A stretch of DNA of 64,000 bases from Sphaerimonospora thailandensis (GTDB lineage Bacteria; Actinomycetota; Actinomycetes; Streptosporangiales; Streptosporangiaceae): contig NZ_BOOG01000003.1 of the NCBI RefSeq assembly GCF_016863115.1, positions 62,001 through 126,000 on the forward strand. The letters run 5' to 3'. Below the pieces are notes generated by a model. The model was given only the letters and a program-made list of their open reading frames with translations, ran no database searches and had not been told where the DNA came from. The position numbers and the translations under genes are program-made. Positions 25,424-33,566 of this stretch are shown here, piece by piece. How positions within the stretch are numbered: the stretch's first letter is position 1; the number at the start of each line of letters is the position of its first letter.

Positions 25424-26871
25424 CCAGGGCGGTCGTCCTCGGCGGAGGCTTCGCGGGCGTGCTGGCCGCCACCGTGCTCGCCAGGCACGCGGACGACGTC
25501 ATCGTGATCGAGAGCGATCATTACCCGTCCGGTCCTCAGGTCCGGCGGGGGCTGCCTCAGTCACACCACAGCCACGTGCTCGTGACCGGCGGCGCGAGGG
25601 CACTGCACACGTTGCTTCCCGGGACCCTCGATGCGCTCTTCGCGCGAGGCGCGCAGCTGAGAGGCATCCCCGGCGATGCGCTGATCCTCAGCGCGCAGGG
25701 GTGGTTTCGGCGCCTCGACACCGAGGCCTACCTGATCTCGTGCAGCCGGGGGCTCCTGGACCAGGTGGTGCGGTGGCAGGCGCTCGCCGACGGGGCCGTC
25801 GCCACAGCCGTCTCGACAGCCGTCTCGACCTGGGAAGGCTCGCGGGCGCTGGGACTGGTCGGAGACGCCGCCCGGGTCACCGGAGTCGCGGTCAGTCGCG
25901 AAGGCGCTCCGGCGCAGACGATCCGGGCGGATCTCGTCGTCGACGCGACGGGCCGAAGATCGAAGGCGTCGCGGTGGCTGGCTGAGATCGGAGCTCCGGA
26001 GATCGAGGAGGTGACCGTCAGCTCCGGGCTGACCTACTCCACGCGGGTCTATCAGGCGCCTCCCGAACTCGCCGCCGAAATTCCAGCGATCATGCTTCAT
26101 CCGCATGCGGCGAAGGGGCGGCCGGCACAGAGACAGCCGGCACAGAGACAGCCGGCACAGGGGGCGACGTTGTTCCCCATCGAGAACGACCGGTGGGTCG
26201 TCACCCTCACCGGCACCCGGGGCGGCGAGCCGCCGACGGACGAGCGGGGCTTCCTGGACTTCGCGCGCTCGCTGCGCGACCCGATCGTGGCGGACCTCCT
26301 GGCGGCGGCCACGCCCGTCGGCGGCATCCGGCCGTACCGCGACACCTCCAACAGGAGGAGATTCTTCGAACGAGCGCACCTGCCCGTCGGCTTCGCCGCG
26401 ATCGGCGACGCGGCCGTCGCGGTGAATCCCGTCCACTCGCATGGGATGTCGGTCGCCGCGCTGAGCGCGCTCAGGCTGGACAGGGAGCTGACCCGGCACG
26501 GGATCGGGCCGTCCCTCTTCGCCGAGCTGCCGGCCGCCCTGGCGGCCGAGGCGGAGACGTCGTGGCGGATGGCGGTCGAGCAGGACGGTGAGCGGGTTCA
26601 TGACGAAGGAGCGCGGCAGGGGGAGGCGACCCCGTTCGAGCACCGGATTCGAACCCGTATGGCGCAGGCGGTGCTGAGCAGTCCGGAGCTCGCGGCCGAG
26701 CTCTTCCGTGCGCAGACATTGATCTCCACGGACGGCGAGCAGGACCGATCGGCGGTGTTCCGGGCGATGTCAGGGCAGCCGGACCGCCTCCTCACCACGC
26801 AGGAGGCGATCATGCAGCACCCCGGGCTGTCCGCATGGTGGCTTTCCCGGCGCGCTTCCGCCACCCGGTGA
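25420..26871 (+). CDS. FAD-dependent oxidoreductase/monooxygenase
   Basis: The 483-residue protein begins with the dinucleotide-binding motif VVLGGGFAGVLAATVLA and contains the second FAD motif AIGDAAVAVNPVHSHGMSVA, typical of group A flavin monooxygenases and geranylgeranyl-reductase-like enzymes. The likely start is TTG 25420, overlapping the stop of the PqqD-like gene (TTGA), which implies translational coupling. In the RiPP operon it probably oxidises the peptide, with the core Trp or Cys as candidates; the reaction is not predictable. Residues around GRPAQRQPAQRQPAQG come from a 15-bp tandem repeat. The gene converges with the NarL-like gene, leaving 9 bases between them. Confidence 0.85.
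   Translation: MTRAVVLGGGFAGVLAATVLARHADDVIVIESDHYPSGPQVRRGLPQSHHSHVLVTGGARALHTLLPGTLDALFARGAQLRGIPGDALILSAQGWFRRLDTEAYLISCSRGLLDQVVRWQALADGAVATAVSTAVSTWEGSRALGLVGDAARVTGVAVSREGAPAQTIRADLVVDATGRRSKASRWLAEIGAPEIEEVTVSSGLTYSTRVYQAPPELAAEIPAIMLHPHAAKGRPAQRQPAQRQPAQGATLFPIENDRWVVTLTGTRGGEPPTDERGFLDFARSLRDPIVADLLAAATPVGGIRPYRDTSNRRRFFERAHLPVGFAAIGDAAVAVNPVHSHGMSVAALSALRLDRELTRHGIGPSLFAELPAALAAEAETSWRMAVEQDGERVHDEGARQGEATPFEHRIRTRMAQAVLSSPELAAELFRAQTLISTDGEQDRSAVFRAMSGQPDRLLTTQEAIMQHPGLSAWWLSRRASATR
26121..26160. repeat. 15-bp tandem repeat inside FAD enzyme gene
   Basis: The unit GCCGGCACAGAGACA occurs twice in full (26121-26135, 26136-26150) plus ten bases of a third copy. It adds an in-frame AGTET/PAQRQ-type surface repeat and probably varies in copy number without breaking the gene. 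Confidence 0.85.
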
Positions 26872-26880
26872 GCTCCGTCT

Positions 26881-27600
26881 TCAGGGGCGTTTCCGCCGTC
26901 GGTGGACCGACCCACCCGTGATGAGGCCGGATTCGTAGGCGATGCCGACCGCGTGCGCCCGGTTCGTCGCCGACAGCTTGTCGAGAATGCGGGCCAGGTG
27001 GGAACGGACCGTTCCCGTGCCGATGCCGAGCTTCTCGGCGATGCCGGCGTTGGACAGGCCGGTCGCGACGAGGGCCAGCACTTCGGCTTCACGTGGGGTG
27101 AGTGCCGCGAGCCGGTGATCGACTCCGATGGTCACGGCGGCTATGCGATCACGGAGCCGCGTGATCATCGAACTGGAGATGAACGTCTGCCCCGCGGCGA
27201 CCAGCCGGATCGCGGGCACGATCTCCTCAAGCAGCGATCCCCGGTGGACGAAGCCGCCGACTCCCCCATGCAGCGCACGCCCGAGCAGCTCCTCATCCAG
27301 GGCTTCGGAGACCAGGACCACCCGCGTCCTGTTCCTCGTCCGCGCCGCGGCGACGAGGGCGAGCTCGACGCCCTCCGCCTGCCGCAGCGCCGCGGTCACC
27401 ACCGCCACCCTCGGCCGGCGCCGGGCGACCAGATCGCTCAGCTGGCGAGCGGCGCGGGCCTCCCCCACCACGTAGATGCCGTTGCGCATGTGCAGCACGC
27501 CCCTGAGCCGGGCGCGCGTCACCCGGTCGGGCTCGCCGACCACGACCCGCAGCGCGGGCACCGCCTCACCCGTGGAGCACGAATCATCCGGTTGTGCCAC
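26881..27600 (-). CDS. NarL/FixJ-type regulator with degenerate receiver
   Basis: This 239-residue protein has an N-terminal receiver-like domain (about residues 15-135) and a C-terminal LuxR helix-turn-helix (LTPREAEVLALVATGLSNAG, IAEKLGIGTGTVRSHLARIL). The receiver lacks the acidic pair (VVVGEPDRVT has only one acid) and the phosphoacceptor Asp: the expected position reads VAVVTAALRQAEG. It is therefore likely an atypical response regulator, controlled by ligand or level rather than phosphorylation. It sits inside the RiPP cluster, convergent with the FAD gene and 112 bases downstream of the P450 gene, and is a candidate binder of the shared 56-bp element. Confidence 0.87.
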   Translation of the reverse strand: MAQPDDSCSTGEAVPALRVVVGEPDRVTRARLRGVLHMRNGIYVVGEARAARQLSDLVARRRPRVAVVTAALRQAEGVELALVAAARTRNRTRVVLVSEALDEELLGRALHGGVGGFVHRGSLLEEIVPAIRLVAAGQTFISSSMITRLRDRIAAVTIGVDHRLAALTPREAEVLALVATGLSNAGIAEKLGIGTGTVRSHLARILDKLSATNRAHAVGIAYESGLITGGSVHRRRKRP

Positions 27601-27712
27601 CTGACCATCCGAGTTGAGCGATTTCAGCCGACCGGCACACTATGCGCGGGCACCCGCCGGACCGCCAGAGCATGGGAGTTACTCAAGCCGGCCACCCGGA
27701 TGGGCGGGATAC

Positions 27713-28963
27713 TCATGTCCGCTCATGTCCACCGGTCTCGCCGGGGCGCTGCCGTACCAGCAGAGGCAGACGCCGTACGCCATGCAGGAACAGGTCCGGC
27801 GTCCATTCCAGGTCGGCGGGATCGACCGCCGGCGCCATCTCGGGGAAGCGGCGCACCAGCGTGCCGATGGCGGCCCGGGCCTGCAGCCGGGCCAGCGACG
27901 CACCGAGACAGTAGTGGATTCCGTGGCCGAAGCCCAGATGCCGGTTCGGGCTGCGGCCGATGTCGAAGACGTCCGGTTGGGGGAACACCTCCGGGTCCCG
28001 GTTGGCCGCCAGCAGTACCGGAACGACGACGTCACCGCGGGGGATCACCGTATCGCCGAATCGCACATCGGCGATGGCGAACAGCGGCCGGGAGTGCCCG
28101 ACCGGGCCGTTGAACCGCAGGACCTCCTCAACGGTGGAGTCGATCAGCTGGGACCGCGCGCGTAGCCGCCCGAGCTGGCCGGGGTGGCGCAGCAGTTCCA
28201 GAACTCCGTTGCCGATCAGGTTGACCGTCGTCTCGTCTCCGGCGAGCAGCAGCTGGAACACGCTGGAGATCAGCTCGGCACGGCTGATCCCGCCATCGGC
28301 CCGCTCCGCCTGGATGAGCCGGGACAGCAGGTCCTCACCCGGGTGGGCCCGCCGCTCGTCGATCTTCTCGTTGACGTACGCGACGAACTCCGCCCCGGCG
28401 CGGCGCACCCGCAGCGCCTCCTGGCTGCGCAGCATGTCGCCGCTCCACCCGCGCAGCCGGGTCCGGTCGCCGGCCGGGAAGCCGAGCAGCTCGGCGACGA
28501 TCAGGATCGGCAGCGGAAGCGCCAGCGCCTCGATCAGGTCGACTTCGCCTCCGGCGGCCGCCATGCCGTCGATGAGCTCGTCGACGACCTGATGGATGCG
28601 CCGCTCGAGCGCCGCCACCGTCCGGGCGTTGAAGGCCGGCGCGATCAGCCGCCGCAGCCGGGTGTGGTCGGGCGGATCGAGGTTGAACACGTTCCGCCTC
28701 AGCATCGCCAGCGGGTCGTTCTCCCACCGGCGGTGAAGTTCGGCGAGCTCGCCGGGCAGCCGGTCGAGTTGACGCCCGATGTCCGGGTCGACAAGCGCGC
28801 GCTGCACGTCCGCGTACCGGGTCAGGTACCAGAACACACGACCGGTCGCCGGGCTCACGTGGCGGTAGATCGGCGCCCGCTCGCGCATCCGGTGGAAGAG
28901 CGGGTGCGGGTCCGGACGATGCCTCGGGCTGGTCGGGTCGAATGACTGCTCAAGCGTGGTCAC
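27713..28963 (-). CDS. Cytochrome P450
   Basis: This 416-residue P450 starts at GTG 28963, overlapping the TfuA gene by 14 bases. It shows the I-helix LLLAGDETTVN (Thr for oxygen activation), the ExxR motif in TVEEVLRF and the haem-binding FGHGIHYCLGASLAR with axial Cys352. It would hydroxylate or oxidatively couple a substrate using external ferredoxin. No ferredoxin gene is nearby in the cluster. Position as the third gene after YcaO and TfuA makes the modified peptide the likely substrate, with the core Trp/Ile as candidates; this is inferred. Confidence 0.95.
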   Translation of the reverse strand: MTTLEQSFDPTSPRHRPDPHPLFHRMRERAPIYRHVSPATGRVFWYLTRYADVQRALVDPDIGRQLDRLPGELAELHRRWENDPLAMLRRNVFNLDPPDHTRLRRLIAPAFNARTVAALERRIHQVVDELIDGMAAAGGEVDLIEALALPLPILIVAELLGFPAGDRTRLRGWSGDMLRSQEALRVRRAGAEFVAYVNEKIDERRAHPGEDLLSRLIQAERADGGISRAELISSVFQLLLAGDETTVNLIGNGVLELLRHPGQLGRLRARSQLIDSTVEEVLRFNGPVGHSRPLFAIADVRFGDTVIPRGDVVVPVLLAANRDPEVFPQPDVFDIGRSPNRHLGFGHGIHYCLGASLARLQARAAIGTLVRRFPEMAPAVDPADLEWTPDLFLHGVRRLPLLVRQRPGETGGHERT

Positions 28964-30293
28964 GGCCGGCACCACGGGCGTTGCGGACGTCCAGTGCGAA
29001 GAACCTTCTGAGGGTGTTTCCCAGATCTTCCAGGTCGGCGAACCCCCGTCGGGCCATCTCGACCTCGGCTGATGTTCCGCGCCGCTGCCAGTGGCGCAGA
29101 AAGATCCTTCCGCGGATCTCCGGCGGCGGGACGGCCAGCCGACCGCCGGCCTGTTCCGCGATCTCATCGGCCTGGGCGACGATGTCGGTCCACTCGCGCC
29201 AGCGGCTCGACTCCCGGATCCGCTCCAGGACGACCGGCCGCCAGTCAGCCGACTGCCAGACCGGCCACACCCGCACCATGACCAGTCGGAGCCGCTCCGC
29301 GACCGGCAGGGTGGCCGACTCCGCCTCGGTGAGCCACGACGCGAGTTCGTACGGCAGGGCGCACCCGTCGTCGACCCCGAGTCTGGCGTGCACATACGCC
29401 TCCGGCCCCAGGCCCTCCGCCTCGGCGAAGTCCGCCAGCAGGCCGGTCAGAACCTGCTCGTGCAACCGCGGGTAGTCGTCGTCGAACAGCCGCCCCGCGT
29501 TCAGGACATCGAGATCGGACATCCACCTGCCCGGCGCGTACTCGCGCGTCGACCGCCATTTCAGCGCCTCGAAGTGGGTGATCCCCGTCAGTGCCGCCTC
29601 GGCCGCCCATGCCTCCGCGCCTGTTCGGCGGATCGTCGTCTCGGCCGGACCGCCGACAGCGCTCAGTGCCGAGATCGCGTCCAGCCGCTTGAGGTCCCAT
29701 TCACCCGTGCCGATCATCCGCTCGAGCGTGCTCAGGCAGTCGCGGGCGTCCCGGCCCAGCACGCCTTCCAGCTCACGCCAGGTCCGGTGCGCGAACGGCA
29801 TGGCCTTCGCCGCCGCCACGATCCGCTCACCGGTCGCCGCCGGGACGAGATCCGTCCTCGCGCCCTCCCGGCAGCCGTAGCGGATGTTGACCATCGCCAC
29901 CGTGCCGGCGGGATACCCCCTGTCGGCGGGCCCGTGCAGCACCGCGACCTCGTCGTCCCCGTCGATCTCACCCGTCGCGTACATGCGGAACACCGACCCG
30001 GCGCCGCTCATGCCGTACGGGCCCAGCTCCGCCGCACGCAACGCGCCCATGCTCGCCGCGCCGACGACGTCCACACCTTCGTTGAGCAGCCAGAGGATCT
30101 CCTTGTGGCCCACGGACAGCCGCTCCCGGTAGTAACCGTCGATGATGACGGCGGTGTCACCTGGGCTCCACTCCTCCCGGAGGAGATCACCCCGGGCCGC
30201 GGGCGGCCGCGTCCGCGCTTCCGGGACCATGCCGAGGACCTCGTCGCGGGAGATCGTCGGCCCTGCGTAGACGACCACCTTCTGGGAGCGCAC
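28950..30293 (-). CDS. tfuA: TfuA-like protein (YcaO partner)
   Basis: This 447-residue protein carries the TfuA core domain at its N-terminus (VVVYAGPTISRDEVLGMVPE, AVIIDGYYRERLSVGHKEIL, GAASMGALRAAELGPYGMSG). GTG 30293 shares one base with the YcaO stop codon (TAGTG), so the two are translationally coupled. TfuA proteins work with YcaO enzymes to install backbone thioamides, as known for thioviridamide-type peptides and archaeal methyl-CoM reductase. They are thought to deliver sulfide. The presence of TfuA, without an E1-like cyclodehydratase partner, argues for thioamidation rather than azoline formation. The C-terminal ~250 residues are helical and unassigned. Confidence 0.9.
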   Translation of the reverse strand: MRSQKVVVYAGPTISRDEVLGMVPEARTRPPAARGDLLREEWSPGDTAVIIDGYYRERLSVGHKEILWLLNEGVDVVGAASMGALRAAELGPYGMSGAGSVFRMYATGEIDGDDEVAVLHGPADRGYPAGTVAMVNIRYGCREGARTDLVPAATGERIVAAAKAMPFAHRTWRELEGVLGRDARDCLSTLERMIGTGEWDLKRLDAISALSAVGGPAETTIRRTGAEAWAAEAALTGITHFEALKWRSTREYAPGRWMSDLDVLNAGRLFDDDYPRLHEQVLTGLLADFAEAEGLGPEAYVHARLGVDDGCALPYELASWLTEAESATLPVAERLRLVMVRVWPVWQSADWRPVVLERIRESSRWREWTDIVAQADEIAEQAGGRLAVPPPEIRGRIFLRHWQRRGTSAEVEMARRGFADLEDLGNTLRRFFALDVRNARGAGRDHA

Positions 30294-31459
30294 TAGAACA
30301 CCTCCGGGCAGACGCGGCTTCCCGGCGCCAGCACTCTGACGACCGGGACTCCGATGTCGCCTCGGGTGAGGTCGACGAGGACAGGCGCGTGCGAGAACGC
30401 GACGGTGGCCCGCTTCACCACGTCCTCCAGATCGTCGAGCAGGGTTTCGTGAGCCGCCAGTTCCGGGATCGCCGCAGCGGGTTCCGCCGCCGGGACGGGC
30501 CGGCGCTTCGAAGCCAGGTCGTCCCGGACGTCCGACTGGAGGTCGTCTCTGGCGCCGGAAACGTAGCCGAGCCTGGTCTGCGCCGCCTCGGTGACGGCGC
30601 GGGTGAGTGCTATCTCAGAGCTGAGGTGGCAGCCGAATCCCGCGAATGCCGGGGGATAGTCGTCGCAGGTGATCCGGGCGAGGAAGCACGGCAGCTCCGT
30701 GGGTGACGGCACGGACCTGACCTCGAGCCGGACCCGGGCACGCGCCATCATCTCGCACAGTTCGTCGACGACCGGCGACCCCAGCGTCCGCGGGTCGACG
30801 CGGACCCCCCGGTCGCCGCCGGTCATCACCGCTGTCACGGCGTCCCTCTCGATCACCTCGTACAACGCGTGCAAGATCCCCTCGGCCAGCGTGTTTCCGC
30901 TGGCCAGGCCGTTCGTGGACGCGAAGAACACCGGCGGGTTCCAGCCCGTCCTCCGCACGAGTGAGAATCCCACCATGCTCACGGGAACGAGCGTTTCCGA
31001 GCCGTCGACCAGCGACCTGGCGGCGACCCAGTCCAGCGGCAGCCCGTCATGCAGCACCGTCGGCGCGGAGAGCGGGAGATCGCGGATGTCATAGCTCAGT
31101 CGTCCGATGACATCGCGAGGAGACGCCGTCGTGATCGGCGGTATGGGTTGCTCCGCATGCCAGAGCTCGACGGCTTCCATCATCGCGGACAGCTTCGCCA
31201 GCTGGGGCGTGACTCCTTTGCCCTGAGACACCGCGAGCGTCCTGGCGGTCGGCCTGATCGCCTGAAACGTCGGGATTCCGATGGTGTCGAGCCGCGTGAT
31301 GTCCGCGACCCGGGTGACCCCCACCTGCCGGGCCGCACGGCCGGCCATCTCCAACGTGGCCGCCGGGTCCCGAGCCCTGTCCGTACCGGGCAGCCGGACC
31401 TTGGACCGGTCGGAACTCGAGAGGATCCATGAGAGGGAGCTGTCGTCTGTCCGCATCAT
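30293..31459 (-). CDS. ycaO: YcaO domain enzyme (predicted peptide thioamidation)
   Basis: This 388-residue YcaO protein has the expected conserved stretches: TRVADITRLDTIGIPTFQAI at the N-terminus, GKGVTPQLAKLSAMMEAVEL, NGLASGNTLAEGILHALYEV-IERDA for ATP/Mg binding and SSEIALTRAVTEAAQTRLGY. It phosphorylates backbone amides with ATP. The C-terminus (PGSRVCPEVF) lacks the Pro-rich tail of azoline-forming YcaOs, which fits a TfuA-dependent thioamidase. The start is ATG 31459 or the next ATG. It is the first biosynthetic gene after the exporter genes, 62 bases downstream of the permease gene. Confidence 0.92.
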   Translation of the reverse strand: MMRTDDSSLSWILSSSDRSKVRLPGTDRARDPAATLEMAGRAARQVGVTRVADITRLDTIGIPTFQAIRPTARTLAVSQGKGVTPQLAKLSAMMEAVELWHAEQPIPPITTASPRDVIGRLSYDIRDLPLSAPTVLHDGLPLDWVAARSLVDGSETLVPVSMVGFSLVRRTGWNPPVFFASTNGLASGNTLAEGILHALYEVIERDAVTAVMTGGDRGVRVDPRTLGSPVVDELCEMMARARVRLEVRSVPSPTELPCFLARITCDDYPPAFAGFGCHLSSEIALTRAVTEAAQTRLGYVSGARDDLQSDVRDDLASKRRPVPAAEPAAAIPELAAHETLLDDLEDVVKRATVAFSHAPVLVDLTRGDIGVPVVRVLAPGSRVCPEVF

Positions 31460-31521
31460 CCCTGCCTAATCATCCCTGCCGAGGTCGTGTCCCGAGGATC
31501 TTCTTGGTCGGACCTGCGAGA

Positions 31522-32334
31522 TCAGATGTCGCGAGCGCGGTTGAGCAGGGCGCGGCCGCCCACGGTGTAGCTGACGACCGCGATCACGGCCATCACGAGC
31601 ATGGCCTGCCACGCGGCGGCGAAGCCGAAGACCGCGGCGTCCCGCATCGCGTTGATCGCGTACGTGAGCGGGTTGATCACCGACACCCACTGCAGCACCA
31701 GAGGCATGCTGTCGACCGTGTAGAGCGACGGGGCGCTGAAAACGAGGACGGACAGCGACACGTTCGAGAGCACCATGAAGGTCTGGTAGTCCGTGATCGT
31801 GAGCGCCGTCGCCAGGTACAGCCCGTTGATGGACAGGGAGGCCAGCGTGAGCGCCACCAGCAGGCCGAGCCAGCCTTCCAGGTCGAACGGGAACTCGAAG
31901 ATGAGCACCGCCACCCCCAGGCCCAGCAGGCTCTGCCCGAGCACCATCGACACTCCGGCGATCAGCTTGCCGAGCAGGAACCGCGACCTGCGCAGCGGGT
32001 AGGACCACAGCTGGGTCGCCACCCCGCTCATCTCCTCCTGGAACACCGCCATGCTGGACGTCCCCGACGCGCTGACGACCGACATCGCCAGCACCATGGG
32101 GAGAAGGAAGACCGCGAACCGCAGTTCGACGCCCCTGTAGTCGACGACGCCGACGAGGTTGCTCAGCGAGGTGTTCACCAGCAGCAGGTAGACGAGCATC
32201 GGCGTCAGGCCGAGGATGAGGTAGACCCGGTTGCGGGCGAGCTGCGCGTACTCCCGGTACAGCACCGCGGACAGGTCGGCCGCTTTCGCGGTTCTGCTCG
32301 GGGGGGCGTTGCCGAACGTCAGCCTGGCGACCAT
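31522..32334 (-). CDS. ABC-2 type exporter permease
   Basis: This 270-residue integral membrane protein has six predicted transmembrane segments (YLILGLTPMLVYLLLVNTSL, FAVFLLPMVLAMSVVSASG, VLGQSLLGLGVAVLIFEF, SINGLYLATALTITDYQTFM, VLSNVSLSVLVFSAPSLY, LVMAVIAVVSYTVGGRALL) and is an ABC-2 permease. It pairs with the ATPase gene immediately upstream, 3 bases apart. Together they should export the mature peptide and provide self-resistance, by analogy with other RiPP clusters. Confidence 0.9.
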   Translation of the reverse strand: MVARLTFGNAPPSRTAKAADLSAVLYREYAQLARNRVYLILGLTPMLVYLLLVNTSLSNLVGVVDYRGVELRFAVFLLPMVLAMSVVSASGTSSMAVFQEEMSGVATQLWSYPLRRSRFLLGKLIAGVSMVLGQSLLGLGVAVLIFEFPFDLEGWLGLLVALTLASLSINGLYLATALTITDYQTFMVLSNVSLSVLVFSAPSLYTVDSMPLVLQWVSVINPLTYAINAMRDAAVFGFAAAWQAMLVMAVIAVVSYTVGGRALLNRARDI

Positions 32335-32337
32335 GGG

Positions 32338-33294
32338 TCACCCCTCCTTCTCGGTCATCCGGAGGAAGACCTGCTCCAGGGAGTCCGAAACGGTGGAGAC
32401 TCCGGCGATCGCGACTCCGTGGTCCTGGCAGTGTCGGGACAGCTCCGGCAGCACGTCCCGTGCTCGGGCGCCGTGTATGCGCACCTCGGAGTCCTCGGCC
32501 TCGGCCGTGAGCCCGGCCGTGTCCGCCCAGGCCGCCACCGCCCGGCTCGCCTCGGGATCTTCGACTATCACCAGCAGATGGGTGCTGCCGAACTCCTCGA
32601 CGAGCTCACGCGGCTTGGCGAAGCGGAGCACACGCCCATGGTCGACGACCAGGACGCGCTGACTGTTGCGCTCCAGTTCCTCGATGTGGTGACTGGTCCA
32701 GAGCACGGTCACCCCGTGCTCCTCGCGTAGCCAGGTCACGAAGCGTTCGATCTGGTGCCGCCCCGCCACGTCCAGGCCCGCGGAGGGTTCGTCCAGGATC
32801 AGCAGCCGCGGGATGGTGATCAAAGCCCGCACCAGCTGCAACCGCTGCCGCTGACCGCCGGACAGCTGGAAGCAGATCCGCGGCAGGGCCTCCGTCACGC
32901 CGAGGAACTCCGCCACCTCCAACGCCCACGGCCGGACATCGCGCCATCTCAGGCCCCGGAAGCGGGCGGCGATCCGCAGGTTGTCGAGCGCCGGCAGCAT
33001 CATGTCGAACGGGCCGGTCTGGTGCATCGCCCCGATGCCGCTCTTGGCGGCGACCGGCTGGCGCACCGGATCCGCGCCGAAGACCCGGACCCGGCCGGAG
33101 CTGGGCATGGTGACTCCGCAGATCATCTTGATCAGGGTCGTCTTCCCCGCGCCGTTGGGCCCGAGGAGCCCGATGGTCTCCCCGCGCGCGATCTCGAAGG
33201 AGACGTTGTCCACGGCCGGCCTCTCGCTACGCCGATAGCGTTTGGTCAACCCCTCAGCCGTCACCACGTCGCTCGACACAGCTCCACCCTTCAC
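32338..33294 (-). CDS. ABC exporter ATP-binding protein
   Basis: This protein of up to 318 residues has Walker A GPNGAGKTT, signature LSGGQRQRLQL, Walker B RLLILDEPSAGLD and the H-loop in LWTSHH, as in drug/peptide exporter ATPases. GTG 33294 is the longest start. GTG 33279 (VSSDVVTAEGLTKRY) is better placed behind AAGGGTGGAG and may be used. It is the first gene of the leftward exporter-YcaO-TfuA-P450 operon and lies about 65 bases downstream of regulatory element B. Confidence 0.92.
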   Translation of the reverse strand: MKGGAVSSDVVTAEGLTKRYRRSERPAVDNVSFEIARGETIGLLGPNGAGKTTLIKMICGVTMPSSGRVRVFGADPVRQPVAAKSGIGAMHQTGPFDMMLPALDNLRIAARFRGLRWRDVRPWALEVAEFLGVTEALPRICFQLSGGQRQRLQLVRALITIPRLLILDEPSAGLDVAGRHQIERFVTWLREEHGVTVLWTSHHIEELERNSQRVLVVDHGRVLRFAKPRELVEEFGSTHLLVIVEDPEASRAVAAWADTAGLTAEAEDSEVRIHGARARDVLPELSRHCQDHGVAIAGVSTVSDSLEQVFLRMTEKEG

Positions 33295-33359
33295 TCCGCC
33301 TCACCTGCGCGCATCCCGGTCCACCACGCGTGCTCGCCGCTCGTCTCCTCCCTGGCGTC

Positions 33360-33415
33360 GCAGGTCGAGTATGGCCTGGTGACAAGGAGGTGACACAACC
33401 CCACAAACGTGGGCT
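33360..33415 (-). promoter_or_regulatory. Conserved 56-bp regulatory element B (exporter/YcaO operon)
   Basis: Read leftwards, this is the near-exact copy of element A at 23213-23268: the first 22 bases are identical, the next 8 differ, and the last 26 have one mismatch. It contains the same CCCAC-GTTT-GTGGG palindrome, TTGTGT and CATACT with the same 19-base spacing, and is oriented towards the exporter gene. The palindrome could also serve the rightward genes starting at 33420. Confidence 0.78.
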
Positions 33416-33419
33416 GGTG

Positions 33420-33566
33420 ATGCCGGTCGGACCCGGGTCGACGCGCGATTCCCATCTGCCGAACGACAGAGGGGTGATTGTGCGGCCGCGCCGGCCCGAT
33501 GACCATCGGCACATGGACGAGGTCATCCCCGGCGGCTGGCGGCCCGAGGCGGTGGAACCCGAGTGA
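33420..33566 (+). CDS. 48-residue ORF coupled to ATP-grasp gene
   Basis: ATG 33420 opens a 48-codon frame with strongly GC-biased third positions. It encodes MPVGPGSTRDSHLPNDRG, then an Arg/Pro/Asp-rich middle and the tail DEVIPGGWRPEAVEPE. Its TGA overlaps the GTG of the ATP-grasp gene (GTGA), which suggests translational coupling. The ribosome-binding site is weak. It may be a second, ATP-grasp-modified peptide precursor (rich in Asp/Glu with Ser/Thr/Arg), a small partner protein, or just a translated leader. No homologue is recognised. Confidence 0.5.
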   Translation: MPVGPGSTRDSHLPNDRGVIVRPRRPDDHRHMDEVIPGGWRPEAVEPE

